The notes below the pieces were generated by a model. The model was not told the DNA's origin. It ran no database searches and saw only the letters and a program-made list of their open reading frames with translations. 64,000 bases of DNA from Saprospiraceae bacterium (GTDB taxonomy: Bacteria > Bacteroidota > Bacteroidia > Chitinophagales > Saprospiraceae), in contig JADJLN010000001.1 of the NCBI GenBank assembly GCA_016710115.1, positions 496,001 to 560,000 on the forward strand. The letters run 5' to 3'. Of the stretch, positions 50,617-60,687 are shown in pieces. Position numbers and translations under genes: made by a program. Numbering within the stretch: the stretch's first letter is position 1; the number at the start of each line of letters is the position of its first letter.

Positions 50617-51156
50617 GTGGACAGGATAATCTCTTTTCCAGAATTAGTAACTGAACGTTATTTGTTGCGACAAATACGACCGGACGATCAGCAGCATATT
50701 TTCAACGGATTGTCTCATCCCGAGGTGTTTTCATATTATGGAGTTCAATTTTCAACGTTTGAAGCAACTGCCGAACAAATGCAGTGGTATGAGGATCTAG
50801 AGGAGAAAAGGACAGGAATCTGGTGGGCGATCTGTGATCGAACAGATGGTTCCTTTTTAGGAGCAGGTGGGTTGAACAGTCGGGATGAAACACATCGGAA
50901 AGCGGAAATTGGGTTTTGGTTATTACCCGAACACTGGGGAAAAGGAGTGATGCAGGAAGTCATGCCTGTCATCTGGAACTATGGCTTTGATCATCTGGAC
51001 CTTCACCGCATCGAAGGCTTTGTCGAATCAGAAAATATTCGTTGCCTAAAAGCCATGTCCAAATTGCCGTTTCAGCATGAGGGAACCATGCGGGACTGTG
51101 AGTTAAAAAATGGGAAGTGGATCAGTCTGGAAATATATGCTCTGGTGAGGCAATAG
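50617..51156 (+). CDS. GNAT family N-acetyltransferase (RimJ/RimL type)
   Basis: A 179-residue acetyltransferase. ELVTERYLLRQIRPDDQQHIFN at the start, FLGAGGLNSRDETHRKAEIGFWLLPEHWGKGVMQEVMPVIWNYGF (acetyl-CoA-binding motif A with W-G-K-G) and LHRIEGFVESENIRCLKAMSKLPFQHEGTMRD are typical of the RimJ/RimL subgroup acting on N-terminal or small-molecule amines. It starts with GTG. No partner suggests a target. Confidence 0.88.
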   Translation: MDRIISFPELVTERYLLRQIRPDDQQHIFNGLSHPEVFSYYGVQFSTFEATAEQMQWYEDLEEKRTGIWWAICDRTDGSFLGAGGLNSRDETHRKAEIGFWLLPEHWGKGVMQEVMPVIWNYGFDHLDLHRIEGFVESENIRCLKAMSKLPFQHEGTMRDCELKNGKWISLEIYALVRQ

Positions 51157-51213
51157 AGGATTTGGACGATTTCTATTCTTGTTTATTCGGTAATAACGAA
51201 ATGGCTGTATGAA

Positions 51214-51804
51214 ATGGAAATGATGAACGAAAAAGTGAATTGGTTCTTCGAGATGGATACACCCTGGCAAGAGGAATACAAAAGTCTCAGGAAGATCATA
51301 CTCACTTGTGGACTGACTGAGGAATTGAAATGGGGTGTACCCTGTTATACCTGGCAAAAGAAGAATGTGGTCTTGATCCATGGATTTAAAGAATATTGTG
51401 CGCTGTTATTCCACAAGGGTGCCCTTCTCGCAAATGGGGATGGTCTGCTCATTCAACAAACGGAAAATGTGCAGTCTGCACGGCAGATGCGCTTCACCAA
51501 TCTGAAGGAAATTATAAACTGTGAAGCAGTTATCCAGTCCACTATAGTTGAAGTCATTGAGGTTGAAAAGGCCGGATTGAAAGTGCCGTTAAAAAAGACC
51601 AAAGAATTTCATGTTCCTGAAGAATTCCTGGTAGCATTGGATGGATCTCCTGAATTGAAAACAGCATTTGAGGCCCTCACTCCAGGACGCCAGAGAGGGT
51701 ACCTCCTTCATTTTTCCCAGCCCAAACAATCCAATACGCGAAAAGCCAGAATTGAAAAATCCATTCCCAAAATATTCGCCGGCAAAGGATGGAATGATCG
51801 ATAA
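51214..51804 (+). CDS. YdeI/OmpD-associated family protein (DUF1801)
   Basis: A 196-residue protein of the YdeI family. The N-terminal part is DUF1801-like (WQEEYKSLRKIILTCGLTEELKWGVPCYTW..NVVLIHGFKEYCALLFHKGALL) and the C-terminal OmdA-like part ends with the signature ALTPGRQRGYLLHFSQPKQSNTRKARIEKSIPKIFAGKGWND. Members are linked to peptide or stress resistance, but the biochemical role is unknown. Intact. Confidence 0.88.
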   Translation: MEMMNEKVNWFFEMDTPWQEEYKSLRKIILTCGLTEELKWGVPCYTWQKKNVVLIHGFKEYCALLFHKGALLANGDGLLIQQTENVQSARQMRFTNLKEIINCEAVIQSTIVEVIEVEKAGLKVPLKKTKEFHVPEEFLVALDGSPELKTAFEALTPGRQRGYLLHFSQPKQSNTRKARIEKSIPKIFAGKGWNDR

Positions 51805-51825
51805 ATGTTTAACGAAATTTCCATA

Positions 51826-51858
51826 ACTCCATAACTCCATAACTCCATAACGAAATAA
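51826..51858. repeat. Period-8 AACTCCAT/AACGAAAT array
   Basis: Four AAC-NNN-AT units immediately before the ATG at 51866. They replace the usual leader sequence of that gene, leaving no clear ribosome-binding site. Confidence 0.7.
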
Positions 51859-51865
51859 CTTTTTT

Positions 51866-52777
51866 ATGCGATTTCCTTGTCTGTTTATCTTTCTTTTCGC
51901 CCTGCCCCTATATGGTCAGCAACCCCCTTTCATCCAGGTGCTCGGCACTGCCCAAGACGCAGGATACCCTCATGCTGGTTGCACGAAATCATGTTGTGCA
52001 CGTGCATGGTCGGATTCTGTGGCAAAGGAGCCAGTCAGTTGCCTGGGATTGGTAGATCCCGCAAGTGGTCAATCCTGGCTGTTTGATGCGACACCCGATC
52101 TGCCGGAACAGATGATGGCCTTGCAGGAATTGACGAGGAAGAATACCGTCGATGGGATCTTTCTGACCCATGCGCATATCGGTCATTATACCGGATTGAT
52201 GTATTTGGGAAGGGAGGTGATGGGCGCAAGTAATGTGCCGGTATATGTGATGCCGCGCATGGAGGAATTTTTAAAAACAAATGGTCCCTGGAATCAGTTG
52301 GTCACTCTGAAAAACATTTCGTTGCACCCGATCACTGCAGGCAATAGAATTGAGTTGACTGAATCTATCCAGGTGACTCCCATTCTGGTGCCGCATCGGG
52401 ATGAATATTCGGAAACCGTCGGGTATCTGATCCAGGGGCCGGGTAAAAGTGCCTTGTTTATTCCGGATATCGATAAATGGGCTCGATGGGAAAAATCACT
52501 GGTACAGATCATCCGTGAAGTGGACTGGGCATTTATTGATGCCACTTTTTTCAATGGTGATGAATTGCCCGGACGAAATATGGATGAAATTCCGCATCCC
52601 TTTGTTGTTGAAAGTATGGCCCTGTTATCTGAACTCGTAGATGAGGAAAAGGCCAGAGTTTATTTTATTCACATGAACCATAGTAATCCGGTGCTCGATC
52701 CGCAGTCTGATGCCACGAAAAAAGTATTCGAGTCCGGCTTTCAGATCGCCCGGACCGGGATGCGGTTCGGGATGTGA
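51866..52777 (+). CDS. Secreted PqqB-like metallo-beta-lactamase-fold hydrolase
   Basis: A 303-residue protein with a signal peptide (MRFPCLFIFLFALPLYGQ). IQVLGTAQDAGYPHAGCTKSCCARAW is the hallmark N-terminus of PqqB-like MBL proteins. LTHAHIGHYTGL is the metal motif (HxHxxH with I-G in place of the usual D). VPHRDEYSETVGYLI, ALFIPDIDKW and HMNHSNPVLDP supply further ligands. No other pqq gene is in the window, and secretion is unlike cytoplasmic PqqB, so a periplasmic hydrolase of this fold is more likely than PQQ synthesis. Intact. Confidence 0.82.
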   Translation: MRFPCLFIFLFALPLYGQQPPFIQVLGTAQDAGYPHAGCTKSCCARAWSDSVAKEPVSCLGLVDPASGQSWLFDATPDLPEQMMALQELTRKNTVDGIFLTHAHIGHYTGLMYLGREVMGASNVPVYVMPRMEEFLKTNGPWNQLVTLKNISLHPITAGNRIELTESIQVTPILVPHRDEYSETVGYLIQGPGKSALFIPDIDKWARWEKSLVQIIREVDWAFIDATFFNGDELPGRNMDEIPHPFVVESMALLSELVDEEKARVYFIHMNHSNPVLDPQSDATKKVFESGFQIARTGMRFGM

Positions 52778-53307
52778 TCGTTTGGGTATTAATTCCAACG
52801 CTCCTCTATCATCCTGGAGCGGATCTGGCAAGTGCATCCTGAAGGCATCTTTCGTTCATCACACTGTCCAAGTATGCAGGGATTGGTGGTTGCCTACCGC
52901 AGATGCCGGTATTCAGTGTTGGGAAGCTGGCTTGCCGAGAAATTATCAGGGTTTTACCTCCTCTGGCGATCGGGAAAACCAGGGATGGATCTTCATCGAA
53001 AAAGGGTAGGACTCTGAGCAACTTTATGTTTCCCTTCCTCCCCTTATAACCTCACCCCCAACCCCTCTCCATAACTCCATAACTCCATAACGCCTTAACT
53101 CTTCAATATTCCAGATCCTCCATTGGCGGTTGTCGTTCGAAATATCGCAACAACCTAATAACCCAATAACCCAATAACCCAATAACGCCATATCCATTCT
53201 TAGCGTCTTTGCTTCTTCGCGTTTCATGCCGAATATTGTCAGCATCAAGATTTTCAGGATTTCAGGATGAACAGGATGGGAGGAGAATTACCTCTTTAGC
53301 GAAAGCC

Positions 53308-53425
53308 CAAAATTGTCTGAATCACGGATGAGCGCGGATTGCGGGATTTCACGGAGGGATAGTGTAAAAGGCAGTGGGACACACCTCAGTGAACGCCGAA
53401 TACCGAAAGCCGTTTTGGAGGCTTC
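53308..53425 (-). repeat. Dispersed 120-bp repeat, copy 2 (inverted)
   Basis: Reverse-complement match, with scattered differences, to 22581-22702, about 31 kb away. Includes the ATCCGTGATTCAGACAAT, GTGAAATCCCG and CCTTTTACAC words. Confidence 0.6.
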
Positions 53426-53493
53426 CTTTGTCGACAGAAAATGATAAACCAATACCTGTCCGCTGTGGCAGAAACGAAACACCCCCTCTCCAT

Positions 53494-53565
53494 AACTCCA
53501 TAACTCCTTAACTCCATAACTCCATAACCCCTTAACTCCATAACCCCTTAACTCCATAACCAATA
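53494..53565. repeat. Exact period-8 array AACTCCAT/AACCCCTT
   Basis: Nine consecutive 8-bp units AACTCCAT, AACTCCTT and AACCCCTT in strict phase. Same core and period as the arrays at 1131, 24694 and 51826 but different filler bases. Confidence 0.8.
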
Positions 53566-53716
53566 CCCTCCCTCCCGTTCACAGACAAACGAACTGACAG
53601 ACAATTGAAAAGACCTTCCCATTCCAAAGACAAACCAGGAATTAGGAATCAGAAACACAGGAACCAGGAACCCAGGAACCACGATTCAACCAACAGAAAT
53701 CCCTTTCCAGCCAACT

Positions 53717-55485
53717 TTGCCTTGCTATCGTCAGGGGTCTTTGTATATTGGTTCGTCCTTCCAACAGCAACTAAAAATTCTGCCGTTGAAACCTACTGAT
53801 ATCCGGGACCCGGAGTACTTCCACAAAGTGGTCGACTGCCAATATGCCTGTCCCGCACATACCCCTGTCCCGGAGTATATCCGGCTCATTGCAGCGGGGA
53901 AATACACCGAAGCCTATCTCATCAACTGGGAATCCAATGTGTTTCCAGGTGTCCTTGGCCGAACATGCGACCGTCCTTGTGAACCCGCCTGCCGCCGCGG
54001 CCGGGTGGAGGAGGAGCCTGTTGCGATCTGCCGACTCAAGCGCGTCGCAGCAGATTTTAAAGATGATATCAATCAGCGCTTGGATACGAGATCCACCTTT
54101 TGATGATCAACCTGCCGGTGGAGGGATGATGCGTTCCCAGATCCCGGCATTCAGATTACCTGAAGAAGTGCTGAACGAAGAGGTCAACTATATCCTGGAC
54201 ATGGGCATTCACACCCAGTTCACCACCTATGTCACCAGCATGAAGGAGGTCCTCGACAAGAACTATGATGCGGTCTTTGTGGGCACTGGTGCACCCAAAG
54301 GAAATGACCTGGACAAATTACCCGGTCGCTGGGATGATCCCGACAAGATTCATATCGGCATCCAATGGCTTGCAAGTGTAGCCTTCGAACATACCGATAA
54401 AATCGGCAAGAAGGTCATCGTCCTCGGTGGTGGAAACACGGCAATGGACTGTTGTCGCACCGCCCGACGACTTGGTGGCGAGGAAGTTAAAGTCGTTGTC
54501 CGAAGTCCATTTGACGAAATGAAAGCCTCTCCCTGGGAGATCGAAGACGCCCAGATGGAGGATATCCCCATTCTGAATAATCATAACCCCAAAGCCTTTG
54601 TCACCACTGGAGGCAAATTGCAGGGCATGCTGTTTGAAAAGGTCGAGGCTGTTTATGAATCAAATGGAAAGCGACGACTGGTGCCGACAGGGGAAGAGGT
54701 ATTTATTCCCGCTGATGAGGTGCTGGTCGCGATCGGCCAGGGGAATGCCTTCCCCTGGATCGAACGGGATCTCGGCCTTGAATTCAATCAATGGGAGCTA
54801 CCCACATTAAACGCAAAAACGCTTCAATCCACTCGACCAGATGTCTTTTTTGGTGGTGACGCGGCATTGGGTCCAAAAAACGTGATCACGGCTGTAGCCC
54901 AAGGGCATCAAGCCGCTATTTCTATCGATCTGTTTTGCAGAGGGAGGATGTCAATAATCGGCCGCCACCAATGACCAATCTGGCCCAACAGAAAATGGGC
55001 CTTCATGAATGGATTTATGACAGTGCCGTCGTACCGGATCTTCGGTACAAGGTGCCACATGCGGATAAAAAATTGACCCTCCAGGATCGCAAGAAGGAAG
55101 TTGAACTCGGCTTTGATCTGGAAAAGGCTTATCGGGAGGCAGAACGGTGCCTGAACTGCGATGTACAAACCGTATTCTCCGAACCCAAATGCATCGAGTG
55201 TGATGCCTGCGTAGATATCTGTCCAACTTCCTGTATTTCGTTTGTCACCAATGGTGAAGAAGACGATTTGCGGACACGACTGGTGGCCCCGCCAATCAGC
55301 TGGACCAGGACCTCTATGTGTCCAAATCACTGCCCACCAAGAGGGTGCTGGTCAAGGATGAAACTGTTCGTCTCCAGTGTGGCCTGTGTGCGGAGCGTTG
55401 TCCGACGGCTACCTGGGCTATGCAGAAATATTTATACAACACGGCAAAAGCAGCTCCCCTATGGAAGCAGGAAGAGGTGGTGTGA
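53717..55485 (+). CDS. GltD-like FAD/Fe-S oxidoreductase fused to 2[4Fe-4S] ferredoxin (frame-disrupted, deleted)
   Basis: A flavoprotein that probably moves electrons between NAD(P)H and ferredoxin for the adjoining 2-oxoacid oxidoreductase. The N-terminal Fe-S region shows DCQYACPAHTPVPEYI and TCDRPCEPACRRGRVEEEPVAICRLKR. The NAD(P)-binding motif VIVLGGGNTAMDCCRTARRLGG and the FAD motif VFFGGDAALGPKNVITAVAQGHQAA follow. The end carries two ferredoxin motifs, CIECDACVDICPTSC and CGLCAERCPTATW. Frames break near 54090, 54945 and 55285. Between DFKDDIN and GGMMRSQIPAF about 45 residues expected to hold the first FAD-binding GxGxxS motif are missing in every frame, so a real or assembly deletion lies near 54085-54110. 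The exact start is uncertain. Its stop overlaps korA (GTGA). Confidence 0.82.
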
Positions 55486-57274
55486 ACGATCTGGTGATCC
55501 GGTTCGCCAATGTCAATGGTACCGGATCGGCCAGTGCTAATAATATGTTCGCCAAAGCGGTTTTCCGGATGGGGATACCGGTGTCGCCCAAGAATATTTT
55601 CCCCTCCAATATCCAGGGCCTGCCGACATGGTATGAGGTGCGGATATCGGAAAAGGGATATCTGGGTCGACGGGAAGGGATTGATATCATGGTCGCCATG
55701 AATCCCCAGAGCCGGCTCGGGATATAGAAGTACTGGAGCCGGGGGATATCCGGTTTATGATAACAGTAAAGACCTGCCCCCGAATTGCGCCGGACAGATG
55801 TACACTTGATCGGGGTTCCCATGATCAAAATGTGTCTCGAACATTTTCCGGAAGCACGCCTTCAGCAGTTGATGAAGAATGTGGTGTACGTCGGTGTGAT
55901 GTCCGCCTTGTTGGATATTGAAGTCGACGTGCTCAAGCAATTGATCCGCGAGCAATTTGGTGAAAAAGAAAAGCTGATCGCTCTGAATGATAAGGCCTTA
56001 ATGATGGGGCGGGATTACGCCCTCGAGCATTTTTCATGTCCTACAACCTTCCGTCTGGAACGTCGGGACCTGATCGGTGACAAGATCATGATCGACGGGA
56101 ACACAGCGACGGCGATCGGAGCAGTTTATGGTGGAGCGACGGTCGCAGCCTGGTACCCGATCACCCCTTCCACATCAGTGATGGACGCTTTTGCGGCTTA
56201 TTGCGATGAATATCGTCGGGAGGAGAAGAGCGAAAAAGAAGTATGCCATTGTGCAGGCAGAAGATGAGCTGGCCTCGATCGGGGTGGTCATCGGAGCCGC
56301 CTGGAATGGAGCACGGGCGTTTACTGCGACCAGTGGACCGGGGATCTCTCTGATGAGTGAATTTATCGGCTTGGCCTATTTTGCGGAGATCCCGGCAGTC
56401 CTGGTCAATGTCCAGCGCGGGGGCCGTCAACAGGTATGCCCACCCGGACGCAGCAGGCGGACCTGCTGTCCAGTGCTTATGCTTCGCATGGCGACACCAA
56501 GCATGTCCTGCTTTTTCCAAGTACACCAGGAGAGTGTTTTGAGATGACTGCGCAGGCGTTGGACCTGGCTGATCGCCTGCAGACGCCTGTTTTTGTGATG
56601 ACCGATCTGGACCTCGGGATGAATGATCATCTCTCGGCTCCGATGAAGTGGGATGATGAACGCAAATATGATCGGGGAAAGGTTTTGTCTGCACAAGAAC
56701 TGGAAGATATTCAGGATTGGGGGCGGTATCTGGACGTCGATGGCGATGGCATTCCTTATCGCACCTTACCCGGAAGTCACCCCAGTAAGGGGGCCTATTT
56801 CACCCGGGGTACATCCAAGGATGAATATGCCAAATACACGGAATTCGGTGAAGCGTATGTTCGAAATGTAGATCGTCTGCTAGTGAAGTGGAAAACTGCA
56901 GCTACCCTGGTGCCAGGTCCGATCAAGTTGAATCCAAAAAACCAGAGTGACATTGGCATGATGTATTTCGGCACCACGGGCCATGCCGCCCGGGAGGCCA
57001 TGGACCTTTTGCGCAGTGAAGACCTGCTCATTGATGGGATGCGCATCCGGTCCTTCCCTTCACACGGGAAGTGGAGGCCTTTATTCAGGAGCACGAATTT
57101 GTATTTATTGTCGAACAAAACCGCGATGCGCAATTGCGCACGATGCTGATCCAGGAGTTGGATATTTCCAGTAAAAAACTGATTTCCGTCCTGAATTATA
57201 ATGGTCTGCCGATTACGGCTGATTTTATTTCTCGCCAGATCCGGGAACATTGGCCAGTGGCTGTGTCCCAATAA
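55482..57274 (+). CDS. korA: 2-oxoacid:ferredoxin oxidoreductase alpha subunit (frame-disrupted)
   Basis: The alpha (gamma-alpha fused) subunit, about 597 residues, of a pyruvate- or 2-oxoglutarate:ferredoxin oxidoreductase that converts a 2-oxoacid and CoA to acyl-CoA and CO2. The N-terminal gamma-type domain reads VIRFANVNGTGSASANNMFAKA, then LPTWYEVRISEKGYLGRREGIDIMVAMNP. The alpha domain shows GNTATAIGAVYGGATVAAWYPITPSTSVMDAF, AFTATSGPGISLMSEFIGLAYFAEIPAVLVNVQRGG and PTRTQQADLLSSAYASHGD. Frames break near 55725, 55780, 56228, 56430 and 57070; each is bridged by family-typical sequence. Start GTG overlaps the upstream stop. korB follows after 9 bases. Confidence 0.88.
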
Positions 57275-57283
57275 TAAGACTGC

Positions 57284-58336
57284 ATGACTTATCTACGTCC
57301 TACATTCAGACATCCAGACCTGCCGACCAATATCCTCGGGTATACACGCAAGGATTATGAAGGTGCCATCTCCACCCTGTGCGCAGGCTGTGGCCATGAC
57401 TCCATTAGCGGGGCCATTGTACAAGCCTGCTGGGAGTTGTCGATCGAACCGCATAAAGTGGCCAAACTTTCAGGCATTGGCTGTTCGTCCAAAACGCCTA
57501 CCTATTTCCTGAGTAATGCCCACGGATTTAATACGGTCCATGGGCGGATGCCCTCTGTGGCGACCGGGGCCAATATGGCCAACCGCAGTCTGACCTATCT
57601 GGGCGTATCCGGGGATGGTGACTCTGCTTCTATCGGGATGGGGCAATTTGTCCACGCCATCCGCAGGAATTTGAATGTGGTGTATATCCTCATGAATAAT
57701 GGCTGTTACGGTCTGACCAAAGGCCAGGACTCGGCAACAGCGGATGTAGGCTCAAAAAGCAAATCAGGTTCGGAAAATAAATTAGCCACCATCGATCTGG
57801 CTTCGCTGGCCATTGAGCTGGGAGCCACCTTTGTCGCCCGGAGTTTTTCCGGCGATAAAAACCAGCTGGTTCCCCTGGTCAAGGCCGCCCTTGCCCATGG
57901 CGGATTTGCCTTTCTGGACGTGGTGTCTCCCTGCGTGACGTTTAATAACAACTTCGGCTCGACCAAGTCCTACAGCTATGTGCGGGAGCACAACCATGCC
58001 GCTTCCAATATCGATTTTGTGCCTCCTGCCGAAACCATTTCGGTGGATTATCCCGAGAATACAGCTCGTGAATTACAGTTGCATGGCGGGAATAAAATTG
58101 TCTTGCATAAACTGCCCACCGAGTGGGATCCACTGGATCGGATCTCCGCCCTGAATCGACTCCATCAGGCACGCCGGACTGGAGAAATTGTAACTGGACT
58201 CCTCTTCATCGAACCGGACAGTCAGGATCTGCATGCAACACTGGACACCGTGCATGAGCCTTTAAATCAGTTGCAAGAAAAAGACCTCTGTCCGGGCGCA
58301 AAGAAATTGGAAGGGATTAATGCATCGTACCGATAG
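57284..58336 (+). CDS. korB: 2-oxoacid:ferredoxin oxidoreductase beta subunit
   Basis: The thiamine-diphosphate-binding beta subunit, 350 residues, intact. STLCAGCGHDSISGAIV and LSGIGCSSKTPTYFL contain the cluster cysteines. VSGDGDSASIGMGQFVHAIRRNLNVVYILMNNGCYGLTKGQ is the ThDP/Mg motif (GDG..NN). DVVSPCVTFNN adds the conserved late cysteine. The length and C-terminal extension suit the 2-oxoglutarate or 2-oxoacid (KorB) group; the exact substrate is not decidable. Forms one transcription unit with the GltD-like gene and korA. Confidence 0.95.
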   Translation: MTYLRPTFRHPDLPTNILGYTRKDYEGAISTLCAGCGHDSISGAIVQACWELSIEPHKVAKLSGIGCSSKTPTYFLSNAHGFNTVHGRMPSVATGANMANRSLTYLGVSGDGDSASIGMGQFVHAIRRNLNVVYILMNNGCYGLTKGQDSATADVGSKSKSGSENKLATIDLASLAIELGATFVARSFSGDKNQLVPLVKAALAHGGFAFLDVVSPCVTFNNNFGSTKSYSYVREHNHAASNIDFVPPAETISVDYPENTARELQLHGGNKIVLHKLPTEWDPLDRISALNRLHQARRTGEIVTGLLFIEPDSQDLHATLDTVHEPLNQLQEKDLCPGAKKLEGINASYR

Positions 58337-58619
58337 GGGGAAACTCCCTGCCTACCGGCAGACAGGCAAATGACAAATATCAAATTCCAAATAAATCACA
58401 AAACTCAAATTTCAAAAGCCAAGTAAATTTCAAATTCCAAATAATATCGAAATACAAAATTCAAATGACTAAGACCGTAAGAGCCAAAATATAGTCCTGA
58501 TCACTTATGCCGATTCCCTGCCTACCGGCAGGCAGGCGACTGCCGACTTTCGACTTTCGACTTCCGATTTCCTATTTTCTCCTCTACTCCAACCTCATAA
58601 CCTCATAACCTCCCCCCTC
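58337..58619. repeat. Low-complexity spacer with CCTGCC palindromes
   Basis: CCTGCCTACCGGCAGACAGG (58350-58369) and CCTGCCTACCGGCAGGCAGG (58513-58532) are almost identical palindromes. Between them are AAATTCCAAATAA words; after them CGACTTTCGACTTCCG words and AACCTCAT units up to the next start codon. Confidence 0.65.
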
Positions 58620-59009
58620 ATGATGACCCACAATCCCGTCGGCTGGTTTGAAATTCCAGTGACCAATATGGACCGGGCTGTTGCATTTTATGAAGCTGTT
58701 TTTCAGATCTCGTTGGAGAGGCATAAAATGGGTGAACTGGAAATGGCGTGGTTTCCGTCATTCCACGAAGGCGTCGGGGCTATGGGTACATTGATCCGGC
58801 ACCAGGAATTTTATTTTCCTTCGGAGACGCATGGTCCCTTGATCTACTTCACGGCGTTCTCCGGAGACCTTGCAATAGAGATGGACCGGATCGTACAGGC
58901 TGGCGGGACGATCCTGACACCGAAGAAACAGATCTCTCCCGACCATGGGTATATGGGACTGTTTCTCGACAGTGAAGGCAACCGGATCGCGTTGCATTCA
59001 ATCAGTTAG
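58620..59009 (+). CDS. VOC family (glyoxalase-like) protein
   Basis: A 129-residue single-module vicinal-oxygen-chelate protein. VGWFEIPVTNMDRAVAFYEAVFQISLER is the typical first half. HGPLIYFTAFSGDLAIEMDRIVQAGGTILTPKKQISPDHGYMGLFLDSEGNRIALHS is the second, with the E/H ligands in D-S-E-G-N-R-I. Such proteins bind metals and act in glyoxalase, dioxygenase or resistance roles; substrate unknown. No partner gene. Confidence 0.88.
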   Translation: MMTHNPVGWFEIPVTNMDRAVAFYEAVFQISLERHKMGELEMAWFPSFHEGVGAMGTLIRHQEFYFPSETHGPLIYFTAFSGDLAIEMDRIVQAGGTILTPKKQISPDHGYMGLFLDSEGNRIALHSIS

Positions 59010-59078
59010 AGATAGTTTTTACTGTCTGTTAAACCTTGTCGCGCAGGAGGTGTCAAATCCTGCAAATCCGAACTTCAG

Positions 59079-60103
59079 ATGAACACACGATTTGCTTCCC
59101 TTCTGCTGGCCCTCGTTGTCGTTCTTGCCAGCGCCTGCGACAAAGCGTCCCTTCCGGTTGATCCGGATGCCCCGATTATAGTTGAGGAGATTGTTGTCCT
59201 GACACAATCAGGAGCGACATCCATGCTTGCGGGGCAGTCACTTCAAATGACCGCTTCCGTTTTACCAATCGCTGCTACCAACCAAACAGTCACCTGGAGC
59301 ATCAGCGATCCGACAACCGCCCTGATCGACGGTGCCGGTCTGGTCACCGCATTGATCGCTGGCACGGTGACAGCCAAAGCAACAGCGAATGACGGATCGG
59401 GTATTTCCGGATCATTTACACTGACAATTGAAAATGAACCAGGTGGAGATCCACTTGCGCTTTACAAAAAGATCTATGGTGCCACTGCCATTTATCAGGA
59501 TGGTAATTATGTCGTTATAAAAACGGATGACCTTCCGGATCACAAGTCCCCTTACTATCTCGGAACTCAATGGGAAGCTGAATTATATGAAGATTATAAT
59601 GGGAACAACAGTCAGTTCAACTTGAATCCAAACCGGATCAAGAAACAGAATATGACCTTCAAGCTTCCCCTGAATCCTACGCCGTCAGCGAACCCGCAAT
59701 CTACTCCCCTGGGTTCGATCGGTATTTCCCTGAATGGCGTTCCATTTTATAACCAATATGCAGGCCCGAACAATCAGCCACTGACCTTTGAAGTCAATTC
59801 ATTTGATCAGGCATATGGACATCCGCAAATGAGTGGCCAGTATCATTATCATTGGGAACCTCTTTATCTGACTGCCAATTTTGGTGAAGAGGCATTGCTT
59901 GGCTTCCTGCTGGATGGATATCCTGTGTATGGTCCGATGGAAAATGGACAGGTTGTCACCAATGCACAATTGGATGCCTATCACGGACACATGCATGCGA
60001 CACCCGAATTTCCCAGGGAACGTATCACTATCACATTACAGACCAGGATCCCTATATCAATGGAAGTGGCTTTTATGGCGTGCCGGGTACGGTTACAAAT
60101 TGA
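59079..60103 (+). CDS. Lipoprotein with Big2 and YHYH domains (frame-disrupted)
   Basis: About 341 residues. The lipoprotein signal MNTRFASLLLALVVVLASAC puts the anchor cysteine at 20. A Big2-type bacterial Ig domain follows (SMLAGQSLQMTASVLPIAATNQTVTWSISDPTTALIDGAGLVTALIAGTVTAKA). Then comes a YHYH domain: GISLNGVPFYNQYAG, SGQYHYHWEPLYL, LLGFLLDGYPVYGPME and, after a frame break near 60018, GTYHYHITDQDPYINGSGFYGVPG to the stop at 60101-60103. The two YHYH motifs could bind a metal, probably copper given the SCO gene downstream, but this is inference. Confidence 0.82.
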
Positions 60104-60687
60104 ATGTGCGCTGCTGGTCACCGTCTTGTGTTTCGGATGTACAGAGGTGTCACCGGGTCCAGGTTTACCTTCCGTTCCTGAAATATGGGCCGAACAACAG
60201 GACACAGGCTGGATTGAAAGCCAGGGGATCCTCTTTCTGAATGGCACACCCTTTTCCGGATGGAAATATGCCATCGGACAGGCGAACGATACATTGTTTC
60301 TGGGAGGATTCGTCAATGGTTTTGCGGAGGGGAAGCATCTTTCAAAATACGAGAGCGGGCATTGGAGTGAAGTGAGACATTACCGGAAAGGTCGGCAGGA
60401 GGGTTCAGGTCAAGCGATGGTATGAAAATGGGCAGATCGCATTTGAAGCCAGCCTTCTGCAGGATCACTATGAAGGCCAGGTCCGGACCTGGTATGAAAA
60501 TGGAAACCCGCATGAACAATTCCAATATTCGAATGGAAGAGAGAATGGCCGGCAACAGCGTTGGGATGAACAGGGAAATGTACTGGCCAATTACGAAGTT
60601 AGAAACGGAAGAAAATATGGCCTCAGCGGCACAAAAAATTGCGTTTCTTCCATGGTTGTGGATTCTGCTGGCATGGATGGGCGGTAG
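60104..60687 (+). CDS. MORN/YwqK-type repeat lipoprotein (frame-disrupted)
   Basis: About 190 residues. The start is unclear: the frame reading ALLVTVLCFGCTEVSPGPG has a lipobox-like LCFGC, but the ATG at 60104 is one base out of phase. The body has repeated W-x-x-G/Y-x-N-G units: LFLNGTPFSGWKYAIG, LGGFVNGFAEGKHLSKYESGHWSEVRHYRKGRQEG and, after a frame break near 60412, VKRWYENGQIAFEASL, VRTWYENGNPHEQFQYSNGRENG, QQRWDEQGNVLANYEVRNGRKYG. This is the MORN-like pattern of YwqK-family proteins. It overlaps the SCO gene by 71 bases. Confidence 0.65.

Larger units (their letters stand above)
52778..53716. other. Gene-free region with repeats
   Basis: 52778-53020 is unique sequence; one frame reads WWLPTADAGIQCWEAGLPRNYQGFTSS, possibly a gene remnant, not recognised. 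53040-53185 is rich in AAC-NNN-AT units (AACTCCAT, AACCCAAT). 53085-53160 resembles 21600-21715 inverted. 53308-53425 is the inverted copy of 22581-22702. 53494-53565 is another exact period-8 array. 53660-53690 holds GGAACCA words. Confidence 0.55.
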
